A DNA stretch of 64,000 nucleotides from the NCBI RefSeq assembly GCF_032118995.1, contig NC_092665.1, positions 17,008,012 through 17,072,011 on the forward strand. Reading direction: 5' to 3'. How positions within the stretch are numbered: position 1 is the first letter of the stretch; every line of letters starts with the position of its first letter. The translations under genes and the position numbers were made by a program. This stretch comes from Asterias amurensis (Eukaryota; Echinodermata; Asteroidea; Forcipulatida; Asteriidae). Below, one piece after another: positions 24,601 to 36,600 of the stretch. The notes beneath the pieces were generated by a model. It did no database searches. It was not told the DNA's origin and saw nothing but the letters and a program-made list of their open reading frames with translations.

Positions 24601-27600
24601 GAATGTCGACCAAGAAACCTGTCGATTAAACGAAGTTCAGTAAATCAAATACCCCGAGTATATATAGTCGTCCTGGTGGGTTGTTCTAACACTAATAATA
24701 TGGTTTTCTCTTCTTGATCGCATTTTGAATGCTTCAGAACAACCAATTTACCGACTTTTTTACCTTGAACATTCTATCTGGTTTAGTAATAATGTTGAAG
24801 GTGTTGCTTCCTATTGCAACGCGTCTATCCCTTGGGTCTAATACCTTGTCGTTCCAGGGGCTAAACTTATTGTCCGCAGATAAATGCTGCAATTAGAAGT
24901 AAGATATAAACGTGACATCATCCATGGGCGTTTTCCAAATGTTGTCTCCATTTAATTGTAGACATCCTTCTGTTTAGACTGATAGCTTAGTGCATGATAC
25001 GCGGATGGCAAAGTCCTTCCCTTCGAAAAACACTAATACAGTATTTCTCGTTCAAGTTTAACTCGTCATGGTTAAAATTATTTACATGTGAATGTCGATT
25101 TTTGTTTCATTACGGAAGATTTTCTAGAATGAAAACAATGATGCTCTTTCATGAGTGAATGTTTATCTTTCAGGAAAATGGCGGCATTGCACGAGACCAG
25201 CTCGCCACTTCACTGGCCACTCTACAGGCCACCTTGGCAGACCGTAGGTCAAACCTCTCACAGGCCACTGAAGCAGAAATAGGTCGTAGAGTAGAGGCAG
25301 TCCAAACACAGCTCAAGAGCTATCAAGACATCTTGAAGGGATGTAGCGTGGTGGATCTAGCACAGGAAATGTTGAAAGAGACAGATAAAGCTTGCTTTGT
25401 GCAGGCTGCTAGGCCAATACTTGGACGGTGAGTGTACCGGGTCATCATACAAGAGTTTCTGATTGGCCGCCATATAGTTGATGTCAAACCCACGTGTATG
25501 CGCTGCACACGACTGTCAGCCAATGATATCGTTTCACGGGTGCACGTTTCATCAGTAATGGCGGCCAATGTAAAGGAGCCTATTGTACACAAGTTGTTTT
25601 TTATCATGGCTGGCTTTCTTGCGTAGAAATAGAAGTTCATTTCAGATACACAACATCAATCAGTACATTTTGATAACATTGTTAAAATGTCAAAATCAAC
25701 ATATAAACCGCGGTTTATAATCCGAAAATTACTAAGGAAAACTTAATCCTGCCAGTTAATGAACAATAAATAGAAATAGTTTGACATTAACATGTAGGAA
25801 AAAGAAGAAGCAAAAGCTTTTTTTCTCTCTCTTTCCTAAAGACAAAGACAATTTACACAAAAACGAACACTAACAAACAAAAGGGACATGGACATTATGC
25901 ATGAGTGAGACTGGGCAATAGATAAATAATTACTAAAAGATTTGGTGTATTAAAATAAAAGATGAATTGAAGTTTATATAAATAGTTGTTCTGATGTTAC
26001 ATTTATCTTTTGACCTTGACAGACTGATTGAAACTGTAAAGGTCATAAAAGAGGCGGAACTTAGTCCTGTCCATGCCTACCATGATTTCAACAACTTCAC
26101 TATCGACAATGAGGGTGCATTTCACGCCCTTATGAATCTCAGCTTTCATAAAGGTAAGCTGGGTGAACTACTTTGTATACAAGTTATACTTTAATAGAAT
26201 TGAAACAGGTGGCCCAAAAGCCAAAATCAATTCAAGCACACAATGTGTAAACGTATTTCATTTCATGTTTTTTTAATTAATTGCCAAAATTACATCATTA
26301 GTTAAAAATACTTAAAGAGGATCATGGTTTCGTGAAACTACTTACTCTGCATTATGGTGATGCATATAAAGCGTTTTAAAAGAGTTTTTGATGAGTACTT
26401 AAGTTTGATTGATTGAAGGCAACTGCTGTCAGAAGCCCATTCTTTATATTTTATGATCGGCAAATGATATCTTACATAATCACGCCAAAATTAATCAAAC
26501 ATTTTTAACCACTGAACAGCACCTGATGCTCCAAGCCTATCCACTAAGAGATGTCAATCATACAACCATGTGACCATCGAGTGGGACCCGCCCACTGGGA
26601 ACTCCAAAGCCGATACATATCGATTAGAGTACCGTAAATTGATTCGAAACGACGGCGGGACCAAGCCGCCCACTCCGACCACTCTGTCCAGGGAAAACAC
26701 GTTCAGTAGCCGGAGCGATTCGGGCTCGGACGATTTGTGGACGTCAGTTGAGGATATAAAACAATGCAGGTACGTCGTTTAACACTCATGGTGTGGTCGA
26801 GTGAATCGGGTCAAGACACAACATGAGTAATCTCAGTGACCTTTGAACTAAGACACAGTCATGTTCAGTTAATTATTCAATTACGAATGCGTTCGACAAA
26901 CTGCAGACCACTGAATTACAACATGGATCGAGAAAGGAAGAGTCCTCACCATCGCTACAATCTGCACCTGCAGACGTCATGTACATACATAAATTATGCA
27001 TCTGCGAGTGGATTTTACAAATAAAATAATTTCCAATCAAATTAGTTGACCATGTAAACATTGAATCTGTATTTGATGATGAGAATTAATTTATTTTGTT
27101 TACAGATTTGTCCTGACTGACCTCGAGCCAGAGAGTAGATATAAGGTCAGAGTTCGTGGCGAGAATCTGGCTGGAAAGGGAGAGTACAGCAAGAGCGTAG
27201 TAATCAGAACAGTTCCTGCCCCAGGTAAGAATGTACTGGTTTTAGTCGTAGCAAATATGCTAATTAATGTTATCAATCTATTTCGATGAGCAGACCTGAG
27301 TGAGAGACCTGGGCAATCATTTTGGTTTTCAGAAGTATGTTAACATCATGAGCCATTTTGATTATTTCGACTAATTACCTTTATATTGCTATTCTCTTAC
27401 AGTTTTATCTTTTAAATGGACATCATGTCAACCCAACGGAACTCATGGACCCTCCATCAGTAAAGATGGTTCCAGAGTCACTGTTCGTCCCAACCAGCTC
27501 TTCTCGCCCTTCAGCAGTCCAATCCCCTCCTCTCCCATCACACTTTCTCCTGCCTTCTGTCTCGGCGACCGGAAGCTCACAAATGGACGTCACTACTGGG

Positions 27601-28058
27601 AGGTCATTGTCGACCAATCACCATGCGCTGTTCAAATCGGCGTCATTAGTGAGAGACGATCACGCAGACTCGGTGACTCCATCAGTAGTCACACAGATGG
27701 TGACAGCGGCCATGATAGTTGCGAGGAGCTAGAAACCGACCGGGGTTCGCGAACCGATCCCACGGTGTTGATTAACTATTACGGAGGGAAGGTTTTCCTC
27801 CCAGGTGAATCAACAAAGAGTAGTAAAAAGGCAGGGATCAACGGTAATAAGCACAGTGTTCACACGCTGACGTCAAGCGCAGTCGGAGTTTGTGTCGAAG
27901 CTGACAAGGGACGCGTGTCTTTTTTCGACGGGGAAAATAAGGAGAGTTTCCACTGCGTAAATGTAAAACTAGAGGGCGCTGTTTATCCAGGCATAGTCGT
28001 TGTCGGTCCTGGTGTCGTTAAATTACGGCAGTTAGAGGAAAATGAATTTATGGTGTGA
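21680..28058 (+). CDS. TRIM36: TRIM36/TRIM46-like class I TRIM E3 ubiquitin ligase, 780 aa
   Basis: Coding exons: 21680-22173, 23370-23565, 23832-23978, 24078-24173, 25174-25427, 26023-26153, 26520-26769, 27106-27224, 27403-28058; all have GT-AG borders and matching phases. Domains: RING with first half C12/C15/C27/H29/C32/C35 and second half C136/C139, split by about 100 Ser/Pro/Arg-rich residues; B-box 1 (from C178); B-box 2 (from C234, C..H..C..C..C..H pattern); coiled coil and COS-type region (about 280-440); FN3 (about 440-562); SPRY (563-780). The B-box 1 run CNECYKNFHVWGTSRAQHE closely resembles vertebrate TRIM36, a microtubule-associated ligase; TRIM46 has the same architecture, so this may be the single pro-orthologue of both. 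Both FN3 and SPRY carry Ser/Asp-rich insertions, including DSGHDS at residues 663-668. The ATG follows an acceptor at 21659-21660; earlier exons would be untranslated. Confidence 0.93.
22760..23008 (-). other. Antisense exon-like ORF in TRIM intron 1, unrecognised
   Basis: On the minus strand a good acceptor (CATTCCTTCTCTAG) opens a frame of 83 codons reading VHADSLDVDRPWYIFRDEAR and onward, with LDKFMPTIYCNSSILYDPD and MGEMLADPPCLFDQ further in. Its residue composition is far more protein-like than most chance ORFs here. The frame continues to a stop at about 22709; the possible donor at 22757-22759 (GTTATT) is weak. I cannot name a family. It could be an exon of a nested minus-strand gene, a relic of a duplicated gene, or chance. 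No second exon was found nearby. Confidence 0.3.
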
Positions 28059-30950
28059 GTTAACAGTAGAAAAATAGAAAGATAAGAATAAGAACTGAAC
28101 CGTGAGAACGAATCTGCTCTTGTGGTTAAAACCTTGCCAAGTTTAGGTTGCCAAATAGCTTCAGAAAATGCCAGCGTCATACAAGTTAATGGCAAACTAT
28201 AAAGACGGAATAGGGGCCTAAGTGCAGGCAAGCTCAAATTTATCAGCATTAAAATTCATTTACTTAATACGATATAGGGCTGAGTATGATTGTCGCTTTT
28301 TGATACAGGCGAACAAATCCACAGTGCCTATTTTACGCTTCAAGTCACCACTGACTTCGATATGCATGAATAGACAAAGTTAACGTTAGGGTAAGACTTT
28401 GACAGATACAAACAATTCGCACATTATTTGTTTTAACTATTTTGACTATGTGTATGATATACAGCGGACATGTGACTTGTGAGGGGGGCTAAAGTGTTGT
28501 CTACATTTTAACTTTTAAGTTTTTAAGCTATTTTCTCCGTGACTAACATTTTAATGTAACTCCACTATACACGTAGATGATATTGATAGAAAAGGATTTA
28601 ACTACGCTACATGACAGCTGGACTTGAAATTTGGATTCAGCCAAATTTGTAAGATTTAATGCGACAACAAAAAGTTCTTATTTACTTGGAATCTCTATTC
28701 TCTTATTTTGTTTTTATATTTGCGGTTTGCACTGAATTATGGCAACTCCAGAAGCATGCTAAAACTAATTGCTTGTAAACTATAAAGTCACTGATCTATT
28801 CTGTCTGGAGTAAAAATTATGTAGTTATTTGTTTTTTGGGTTCAAATGTTTTGTTGTGTGCTTCCCACCGGACTTTGTGCAGTGTTTTTAACTAGTTTTA
28901 TCAAACTTAACTGTTGTATTCAATTATTTTTAAAGGTTAGTTCATTTTGGGCAATTAACAGCCTCTGTGGCAATATTGTGTAATTCACTAATAAGTATCG
29001 ATTGTCGTTGTTTTGGACGCAGAATGATTTTACTTTATGTCACTAAAATCAGCGATGCTGTTTGCATCAGTGCATTACATTTCCTGCTCAGCAGAGTTCT
29101 GTTTGTTAAGTTGGTAAACAATTTATACAAAACATCGAACACTGAACAAATGTAACAGTTCAGCAAGTTCAGTCTCTTAAAAACATAAATACGCATGCAA
29201 AAGAAGAAAATGCGAAAGGCGTAATTTTAACTTTTGTGGCTGACTAAGTGGCTCATATCCATGTACTGGTACTGGTTGGCTCTTTGGTTTACACCTCTGC
29301 ACACTTCTGCACACGTAAAGTCACAGCAGGCCTATATTACTTTTCTCTGCATATTTTTTTTATATAGCATTTTGGTCCAGGATGATGCGAGATGGCTAAT
29401 AGTCGGTCTTATCTGTCGCTGACGTTTCGATATCAATTCAAATTGTATACTGTGCACTTTAGTTACAGAGTGATAATTAATAATTTATAAACATTCAAGA
29501 TCTATTATATTACCCCCCCCCCCTCTTTTACAAAGCATACAGCAGCTCGATCTTGTTTCGGCAACAGGAAAAAAGTAATAAGGCCTGTTAGAAATTAATG
29601 GCTGGTAAACATGAAGTTATAAAACAATTTTAATGAGTCATTATTAGATGTTGAAAAACAGTTCTCTGATAAAAACACGGTTCGAATGAATAAAGGTTCT
29701 GTAACACATTGTGTGTTTTATTTCTCCGCTTTTTACAAAAGCTGAGCTGAAGCGGAGCATATCCATGGTGTTTAGACAATAGTTAAAGCTGAAGTTGTGT
29801 GCAATCACCTGTGTATATCTTAAAATAAACATGGAATCCAAAAATTTGCGTCATAGTACTTCTTTCAGTTGTTAGTTAAATGGATATTAAATCTATAATG
29901 AAACATTTTGTATAGTTTCCAATTATCATTAATCACCTGTTGCCGCCACCCGCCGTATTAATGCTGGATTGACTTATACAAGATTGCTCGTCGATTGGTA
30001 ATAACTGCACTGAGAAAACGCAAACTACTTCGGATGTTACCCGAATAATTATTTCGAGAGGATGTAAAGCCCATTTATAAATAACTGTAACACAATACAA
30101 ATATTAATCTTTGTTTTAGGTCCTTCATCGTACTGCACGTCCAGATCCCGGAGATGCTCCCAAGCCAACAAGGAAATTCAACATGTTTTTTTATATATGT
30201 TGTTTTTTCTTTACAATAAAATAAAACACAATACACAAAGAAACACATTGGTTGAAGGCGGTTGATTAAAAAGAGGGGCTATCAGAAGTAATTTATGGAC
30301 AGAGTTCGCCGTGGACAAAATCTCTTGGATATTAACACGCGGTGCTGCAGTGCTCCCCAGAGATTCAATTTTAAATCCTCCTCCTCCAGCCCATAATAAG
30401 TTTCCCATTAATTTGGGGAACAAATATCAGGCGTACGGAGTTCCCTCGGACACCGGCTTTACACTGTATACGTAATACCTACCCTCCCCGCCCTCGATTT
30501 TTCTTAAACTTTCCCCTCAAATTCAACCTAGCCTTTTTCGAATAATACCGTCTTCATACGGTCATACCTGCTCACAAATCCACCAACATTCCCAACCCCT
30601 ATGCTTTGATTGCCTCATTAAGATTAGTTCAATCCATGTTCTATTATTAGTCAGCAGTAAATCGTCAATGAATGTGACAGTTGAAAAGGATAGTTTGTTA
30701 ATGATGCATTTAGGAATCGGATGAGTAGGCCTACCTTGCAGAGTAGATACATTGGGTGTGTGTGTATGTGGGGGGGGGGGGGGGGTGAGGGCGGGAGGGG
30801 GAATTAATGTTATTCCGGGGAACAACCACCAAGCTGACACTAAAGTGTTGCTAATTAACATCATCCACTACCTTTGTTTACATCCCTGGGCTTAATCTAC
30901 AATACTACCACAAATTGATTGCAGTAATTTTGATATTTTGTTTGAATGAT
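28059..30950. other. TRIM 3' untranslated region and spacer
   Basis: No coding exon is supported. The first part must hold the 3' untranslated region of the TRIM gene, but several AATAAA-like sites (for example near 29822 and 30212) make its end uncertain. C and G homopolymers are at 29513-29523 and 30770-30785. Confidence 0.5.
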
Positions 30951-30979
30951 TAATTACAAGTTTGTTGTGGGGCTTTTTA

Positions 30980-31217
30980 TAGCAGAGAACTCTCGCAAGC
31001 GGATCGTGCAGCAGTCCATGCCGTCGCATGAGGGCGCTGTTTCACCTCCGCTTCTACGTATGTCATGCCATGTACGTTACATGTATGTTACATGTACTGT
31101 ACATTATGATGGCGCACGTTATGTAGCATGCTGGATGATTTTCACCGCCGGACAATTTCTCGTTTTTGTGGAGACTGCCACTTGGAGATTTGCTTTTATC
31201 TGTTCTAGTATTTTTCG
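30980..31217 (+). other. Candidate 5' untranslated exon of GMPS
   Basis: This stretch is richer in CpG than its surroundings and ends in a consensus donor (CGGTGAGT, GT at 31218-31219). The first coding exon of GMPS begins with an acceptor at 33659-33660 only 21 bases before its ATG, so an upstream untranslated exon is required, and this is the best one I see. Several ATGs lie in it. The left limit is arbitrary. The intron it would create holds the foldback cluster. Confidence 0.3.
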
Positions 31218-31365
31218 GTGAGTAAAGTAACTAAGTAAATAATGTACCATACGCGTGTGTACAATAATTAGTTAACAACATGAGAAATGTTGTAAATGAA
31301 TGTACAGACAGCCGTCCAGACTCCAGTCAATAGTCATGCATTGATTGCTAGTGCATGCAGTGCAT

Positions 31366-32972
31366 TAGTTGCGATAACGTAACCCTCCTGCCGACGGCGT
31401 ATCCGGAGGGTTACGAAGCAGACGCAATGTGAGCAGGGCGAAATGGTTAAAAACGTACAATTTCGACAGCTAGTCAGCAGATTTGCTCCATTTTTACCAC
31501 TTTTGAAAATCATGACACAAATTCTAGAAACACGAACTTGATCCTCAATGTCCGGTCCTACTAAAAGCCGACAATAAGCCGACAACGCCGACAACAAGTC
31601 CAGAGCGCCGCCAACACGCCGCCAACAAGTTTTAAATACCTCAAAAATGGCAAATAAACCATAGATATATTAGAACTATGTGTGTTTTGTAATATAAACA
31701 TAAATTTAATGTAAAAAGTTCACGAAAAGTGTGAATTTTTAACCAGAAAAAAAACTTAACGTTCACGGAGAGCAGTCGGACGCCATCTTGGCTTAAAAAC
31801 CGTGTTTGGACCAGACCATTATGATACGGGTAGATTTAGCACTTGTCAACAACAGAGGGCGAGCTTCATGTGAAGACCTTCACTACAGTGTGCACAGTGC
31901 ATGACGCCCGCCCTCTATTGCTAAGTCTGACTCACCCGCATCATAATGGACTGGTCCAAACACGATTTTAAGCCAAGATGGCGTCCAACCGTTCTCCGTG
32001 AACGTTAAGGTTTTTTTACTGGTTAAAAATTCACACTTTTCGTGAATTTTTTACATTAAATTTAAGTTTATATTACAAAACACACACAGTTCTAAAATGT
32101 ATATGGTTTATTTGCCATTTTTGAGGTATTTAAAACTTGTTGGCGGCGTGTTGGCGGCGCTCTGGACTTGTTGTCGGCGTTGTCGGCTTGTTGTCGGCTT
32201 TTAGTAGGACCCTCAATGTCTAATGAATCCTACAATATCACTCAAAACACCATTGAGGAATTAATTTGAAGAAAAGGCACAAAAACTTACCAGATTTCCG
32301 AGCGAAAGACCCAGGTTGAAGATTCGAACCTGAGGGGGGCGGAGCTTCGACCGTGTGTGCACGTCACTGGGGTCAACGACTCAGCGCTGCGTGTGGTGCA
32401 TTGTGTATCCCGGTAACTGTGTAGCCGTAGTCTTGATCCAAGTCCAAGACCATTGATGTTGCGCGGTCACACACAACCAACGTTCCGATCTATGCACGGC
32501 AAAAACTGTACACGCTTGTTATAATCGAACGTTAGCGGGCGCTCTGTTTCTCTGATTTCCTCATCTCACCGCGTGTACAAGACTATGGTTGCACAGTTGC
32601 AGGGATACAGAATGCACCCCACACACGCAGCGAGTCCGTGACGTGCACAAACAGCCGAAGCTCCGCCCCCCTCAGGTTTGAATTTTCAACCTGGGTCTTT
32701 CGCTCGGAAATCTGGTAAGTTTTTGTGCCTTTTCTTCAAATTAATTCCTCAATGGTGTTTTGAGTGATATTGTAGGATTCATTAGACATTGAGGATCAAG
32801 TTCGTGTTTCTAGAACTTGTGTCATGATTTTCAAAAGTGGTAAAAATGGAGCAAATCTGCTGACTAGCTGTCGAAATTGTACGTTTTTAACCATTTCGCC
32901 CTGCTCACATTGCGTCTGCTTCGTAACCCCTTCGGCTACGCCGTCGGCAAGAGGGTTACGTTATCGCAACTA
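31366..32972. mobile_element. Long foldback element with 9-bp target duplication (outer element)
   Basis: Ends are TAGTTGCGATAACGTAACCC and its reverse complement, flanked by exact 9-bp duplications GCAGTGCAT at 31357-31365 and 32973-32981. The arms pair over most of their length: 31366-31552 plus 32221-32445 against about 32575-32972. A second foldback is inserted in the left arm at 31553-32211; without it the element is about 940 bp. No transposase is visible, so it is non-autonomous. Long terminal inverted repeats with 9-bp duplications suggest the Mutator-like superfamily, but this is inferred. Related copies are at 33232-33475 and 51567-51637. Confidence 0.85.
31554..32211. mobile_element. 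Foldback element nested inside the outer foldback
   Basis: Ends are GGTCCTACTAAAAGCCGAC and its reverse complement. The insertion site is duplicated as CTCAATGTC (31544-31552 and 32212-32220); the matching place in the intact right arm of the host element has this sequence once, showing insertion into a pre-existing copy. Arms of about 300 bp pair around a centre near 31882. It contains no ORF of note. The 9-bp duplication again suggests a Mutator-like non-autonomous family, different in sequence from its host. Confidence 0.85.
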
Positions 32973-33035
32973 GCAGTGCATGGGACCATTGCTTACAATA
33001 CATTACAAATTACACGGCGGAGAACCGGACCACAC

Positions 33036-33150
33036 TACTCCCAGAACTATTTCGGTTTCGTCCGGCTATCATCTCCCTATTTCGGTTTCGTCCGGCTATC
33101 GTCTCCACGGGAGACGATAGCCGGACGAAACCGAAATAGTTCTAGGAGTA
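33036..33150. mobile_element. 115-bp palindromic MITE with 9-bp target duplication
   Basis: A hairpin element beginning TACTCCCAGAACTATTTCGG and ending in the near reverse complement, flanked by GGACCACAC at 33027-33035 and 33151-33159. The left arm carries the segment CTATTTCGGTTTCGTCCGGC twice in tandem, the right arm once inverted. It is a third family in this cluster with a 9-bp duplication. Confidence 0.8.
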
Positions 33151-33231
33151 GGACCACACATGGCACGCACTGAGGCTGAGCTGATTTGAATTATAAATGG
33201 GTCATTCCTAGGTGTCATCAGCTAGCATGGC

Positions 33232-33475
33232 TAGGATTGCGATAATGTAATCCTCTTGCGACGGCGGAGCCGGAGGGTTACAAAGCTTACTCGAGTGAAA
33301 AAGGCAAAATAGTTTAGTCAACAGATTTGCTCTAATTTTACCACTTTCAAAAATCATGACACAAATTCTAGGAACATGAACTTAATTCTCAATGTCTAAA
33401 CTCTAATGAATAACACTCAAAAACACAATTGAGAAAATATTTTGGAATAAAGGAAGGAACAAAACTTAAATACTA
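33232..33475. mobile_element. Diverged single arm of the TAGTTGCG foldback family
   Basis: Starts TAGGATTGCGATAATGTAATC and follows the left arm of the element at 31366 (shared words include ATCATGACACAAATTCTAG and the TCTCAATGTCTAA region) with many substitutions and short gaps. No matching inverted arm follows, so it is a fragment or an old copy. It sits just upstream of the first GMPS coding exon. Confidence 0.7.
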
Positions 33476-33681
33476 ATTATTTTTCTAAAACATGTTAATC
33501 TAGTATCAATCATTTGTACAAGATGTAGGTCTAAAAAGGCTATGTATTGGACACTTGGCAAACAAAATGCCAATTCCGAGGTGTTTCGGAAATAGTCCCT
33601 AGAAAGGGGCGTGCGAGTGATAACTTACAAACTGATGTTTCAACTTATATTTCATTTTAGCTCCGATCCTCACAAGAGACA

Positions 33682-36600
33682 ATGAATGGAAATACAGACC
33701 ACACAGATAACAAAGACAGTGGTTCAGTTGAAGAAAAAGTTGTCATCTTAGATGCTGGAGCACAATATGGAAAGGTAAATTAATCCCATGCCAAGCTCCC
33801 CCTTCCTTCCTTTCTCTCCCCCCCCCCAACATCCCATTGTTTGGACCTTGACGTTTGACAAGGGGGGTTCAAAAACAATGTGCTTCAGGAGGATCAACCC
33901 ACGACTAATCCACACAAAACGTTTGCAGTTGATATGCAAAGTCCTTCTTGAGTTATCACTCAGACATCTACTTTCATCTTAACAATATTATGTTTTTGTT
34001 TTTTCTTAGGTTATTGATCGCAAAGTAAGAGAGCTGTTTGTAGACACAGACATCTTACCTCTAGATACTCCGGCATATTTAATCAAAGAAAAGGGCTACA
34101 GGTAGTACACCTTCCCATCTTAATATTAACAATAAGAAGATTTATTAACTAAGACATTGAATTTAATCATCATTGTGATATTTTGTGTTTGCATTTATTT
34201 GAGAATAATTTTATACCCGGTTCATTGCAGTATTAGTCAATGCCTGCCTCTGTGCCTGTGGATTGATACCCGGTTCATTGCAGTATTAGTCAATGCCTGC
34301 CTATGTGCCTGCGGATTGATACCCGGTTCATTGCAGTATTAGTCAACGCCTGCCTATATGCCTGCTGATTTATACCATACATTATACTGTGAGCAATGAG
34401 ATAAAATAAAACTGTAGCACATATTCTATATTGTAAACTTGTAGTTGTACCCATGGAGGAAGGAGATACATTATACATAACCAAGCTAGGGATGACATTC
34501 TTGCAAGCCATATGTTTTTATGAGCCATATTTTGTTTGTAGGGCTATCATCATATCTGGTGGTCCTAACAGTGTTAATGCAGAAGATGCACCTGTGTATG
34601 ATCCAGCCATCTTTCATTGTGGTTTACCAGTTCTTGGGATTTGCTATGGACTTCAGGTAAATCACTATTTGACTTCTTTTGTGCTTACTTTTAAATGTAA
34701 AGCAACTTTGAACTACACACTGATATCACTTTGGCGTTTCTGATCAGCGGAGGAGTGGTATGCGAGTTCCCATGTAAAGCATTGGTATGCATGATCCCAC
34801 TGTAAAGCATACTTAATATAACTGTGTACAGCAGTCCTCAATCAAGTCATGGCATCTAGGTGTTTGGTTGATCTGGAGTGGTCAGGGTTAATCTTAAAGT
34901 TGAATTTGACTTGATAAACAATGTTTCCATGATAAAGCAGCAATTGAAATTTAAATGACTTAACACAAATGATTTCATGAACGCCAATTGTGTTATGCTG
35001 TTAAATGTTAATGTAGAAATCTTTTTTACTCTCAGATGATCAACAAAGAATTTGGTGGCACTGTGCAAAAAAAGACGGTTAGAGAGGATGGACAGTTTAC
35101 CATAAGCGTCAATACTGATGTGACATTATTCCGGTGAGTATAGTGAGGGTAGAACACAAGCTACATGTATTATAGGTAACAGTACTCTTATCTGGAACCA
35201 GGAACAAATTGCCTTGGCTTCCATTCAGGAACTAGAAACTTATCGCTTTGGCTAGTAATTGATATTAATAATATTGAACAAACACCAACCCTCAAAAATC
35301 TGAGAAATAATTCATGCATAAATCATCTCTCAAATTCAAATGTTTTGGGCTGAAAAATTATCCAAATCATCTTACTTTTAAGGGGAGTTCTTTCTCATTT
35401 TAGTTTGTACTATCAACAGCTGTTGTGGTTATCATTTTTGGTTTTGAGTATTATCACATATGAAGCTGTTATATAATATTATGTGCACTTTTATTAATGA
35501 CATTTTAAGGGGCTGACTTTTTGAAAGGTTGACATTATTGGTGAACTGTACTGTAATTAAGATACACATTTCTTCAAAAGGTCAAGTGAGATGAACTTTG
35601 TAAGAGTTTATTATGAAGGGTTGACAGTGTTGAAACTAAGTGACTATTCAAATATACAAGTAAAAGTTATGCAAGTTAAAGTTTAAGAAAAACATCATTT
35701 AAGCACAAGGCTTTATTCCGCTTATACATAACACCAAGGAATGTGTAATTATCACAAACATTGTAAGTTCACAACACACATTGTTATAAAATGGTTGGAT
35801 TGAAAGTTGTACTTGAAATTTGCAACAGACAGATTTATTATGAAAACCGAAAGTAGACAGTTCATGTCTACAGAAAACTAGATATGGTTAGTTGTGTGTT
35901 CAGTGGAACTTGCAACCTTTGGTTGTGGTTTGTATCATCATATTGAGTTTTTGTTGTACCTCAGGGGCCTTGCAAAGGAACAGAAAGTACTCCTGACTCA
36001 CGGAGACAGCTTAAATAAAGTGGCAGATGGTTTCATTGTGGCTGCTACATCAGGAAAGATTGTCGCAGGTACATATCTACTCTTTAAAAACTCACAATTT
36101 TGGGGGTTTAGTGAATTTAAATTTCTTTTCTCTTTGTGTTTTGTGGTATTTATGTACTATGTTTTGTGAGTAATTGTACTTTTATCTTTGTTTTGTGTGT
36201 GAATTGTCTGGGGTTAGGGATTGTGGAAAGGTATCATCTGTTTATGCTGGCATTTCTATCTGTTTGTTTCTAACAGCAATTGCAAGTGAGGAAAAACAAC
36301 TCTATGGAGTACAGTTCCATCCAGAAGTAGACCTGAGTGAAAATGGCAAAGAAATGATGCAGAATTTTTTGTTCCGCATAGCTGGTTTATCTGGGACTTA
36401 TACAATAACAAGCAGGCAAGATTCCTGCATTGCTGAGATCAAAGAGAAAGTGGGCTCAAGTAAAGTTCTGGTAAGTTCATTGTATATGGCTTTTTGTTTC
36501 ATTATTTCCCTGGCTTCTTTTCTCTTCTTTTAACACATTTTTGTTGTGTTGTTGTTTTTGAATTATTTCAGGATCCCTCTTTAACAAATGGTCACAAAGC

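Noticed and set aside
31334-31597. 87-codon minus-strand ORF with a similar plus-strand ORF at 32877
   Set aside because: They are the two arms of one foldback element read in opposite directions, not genes.
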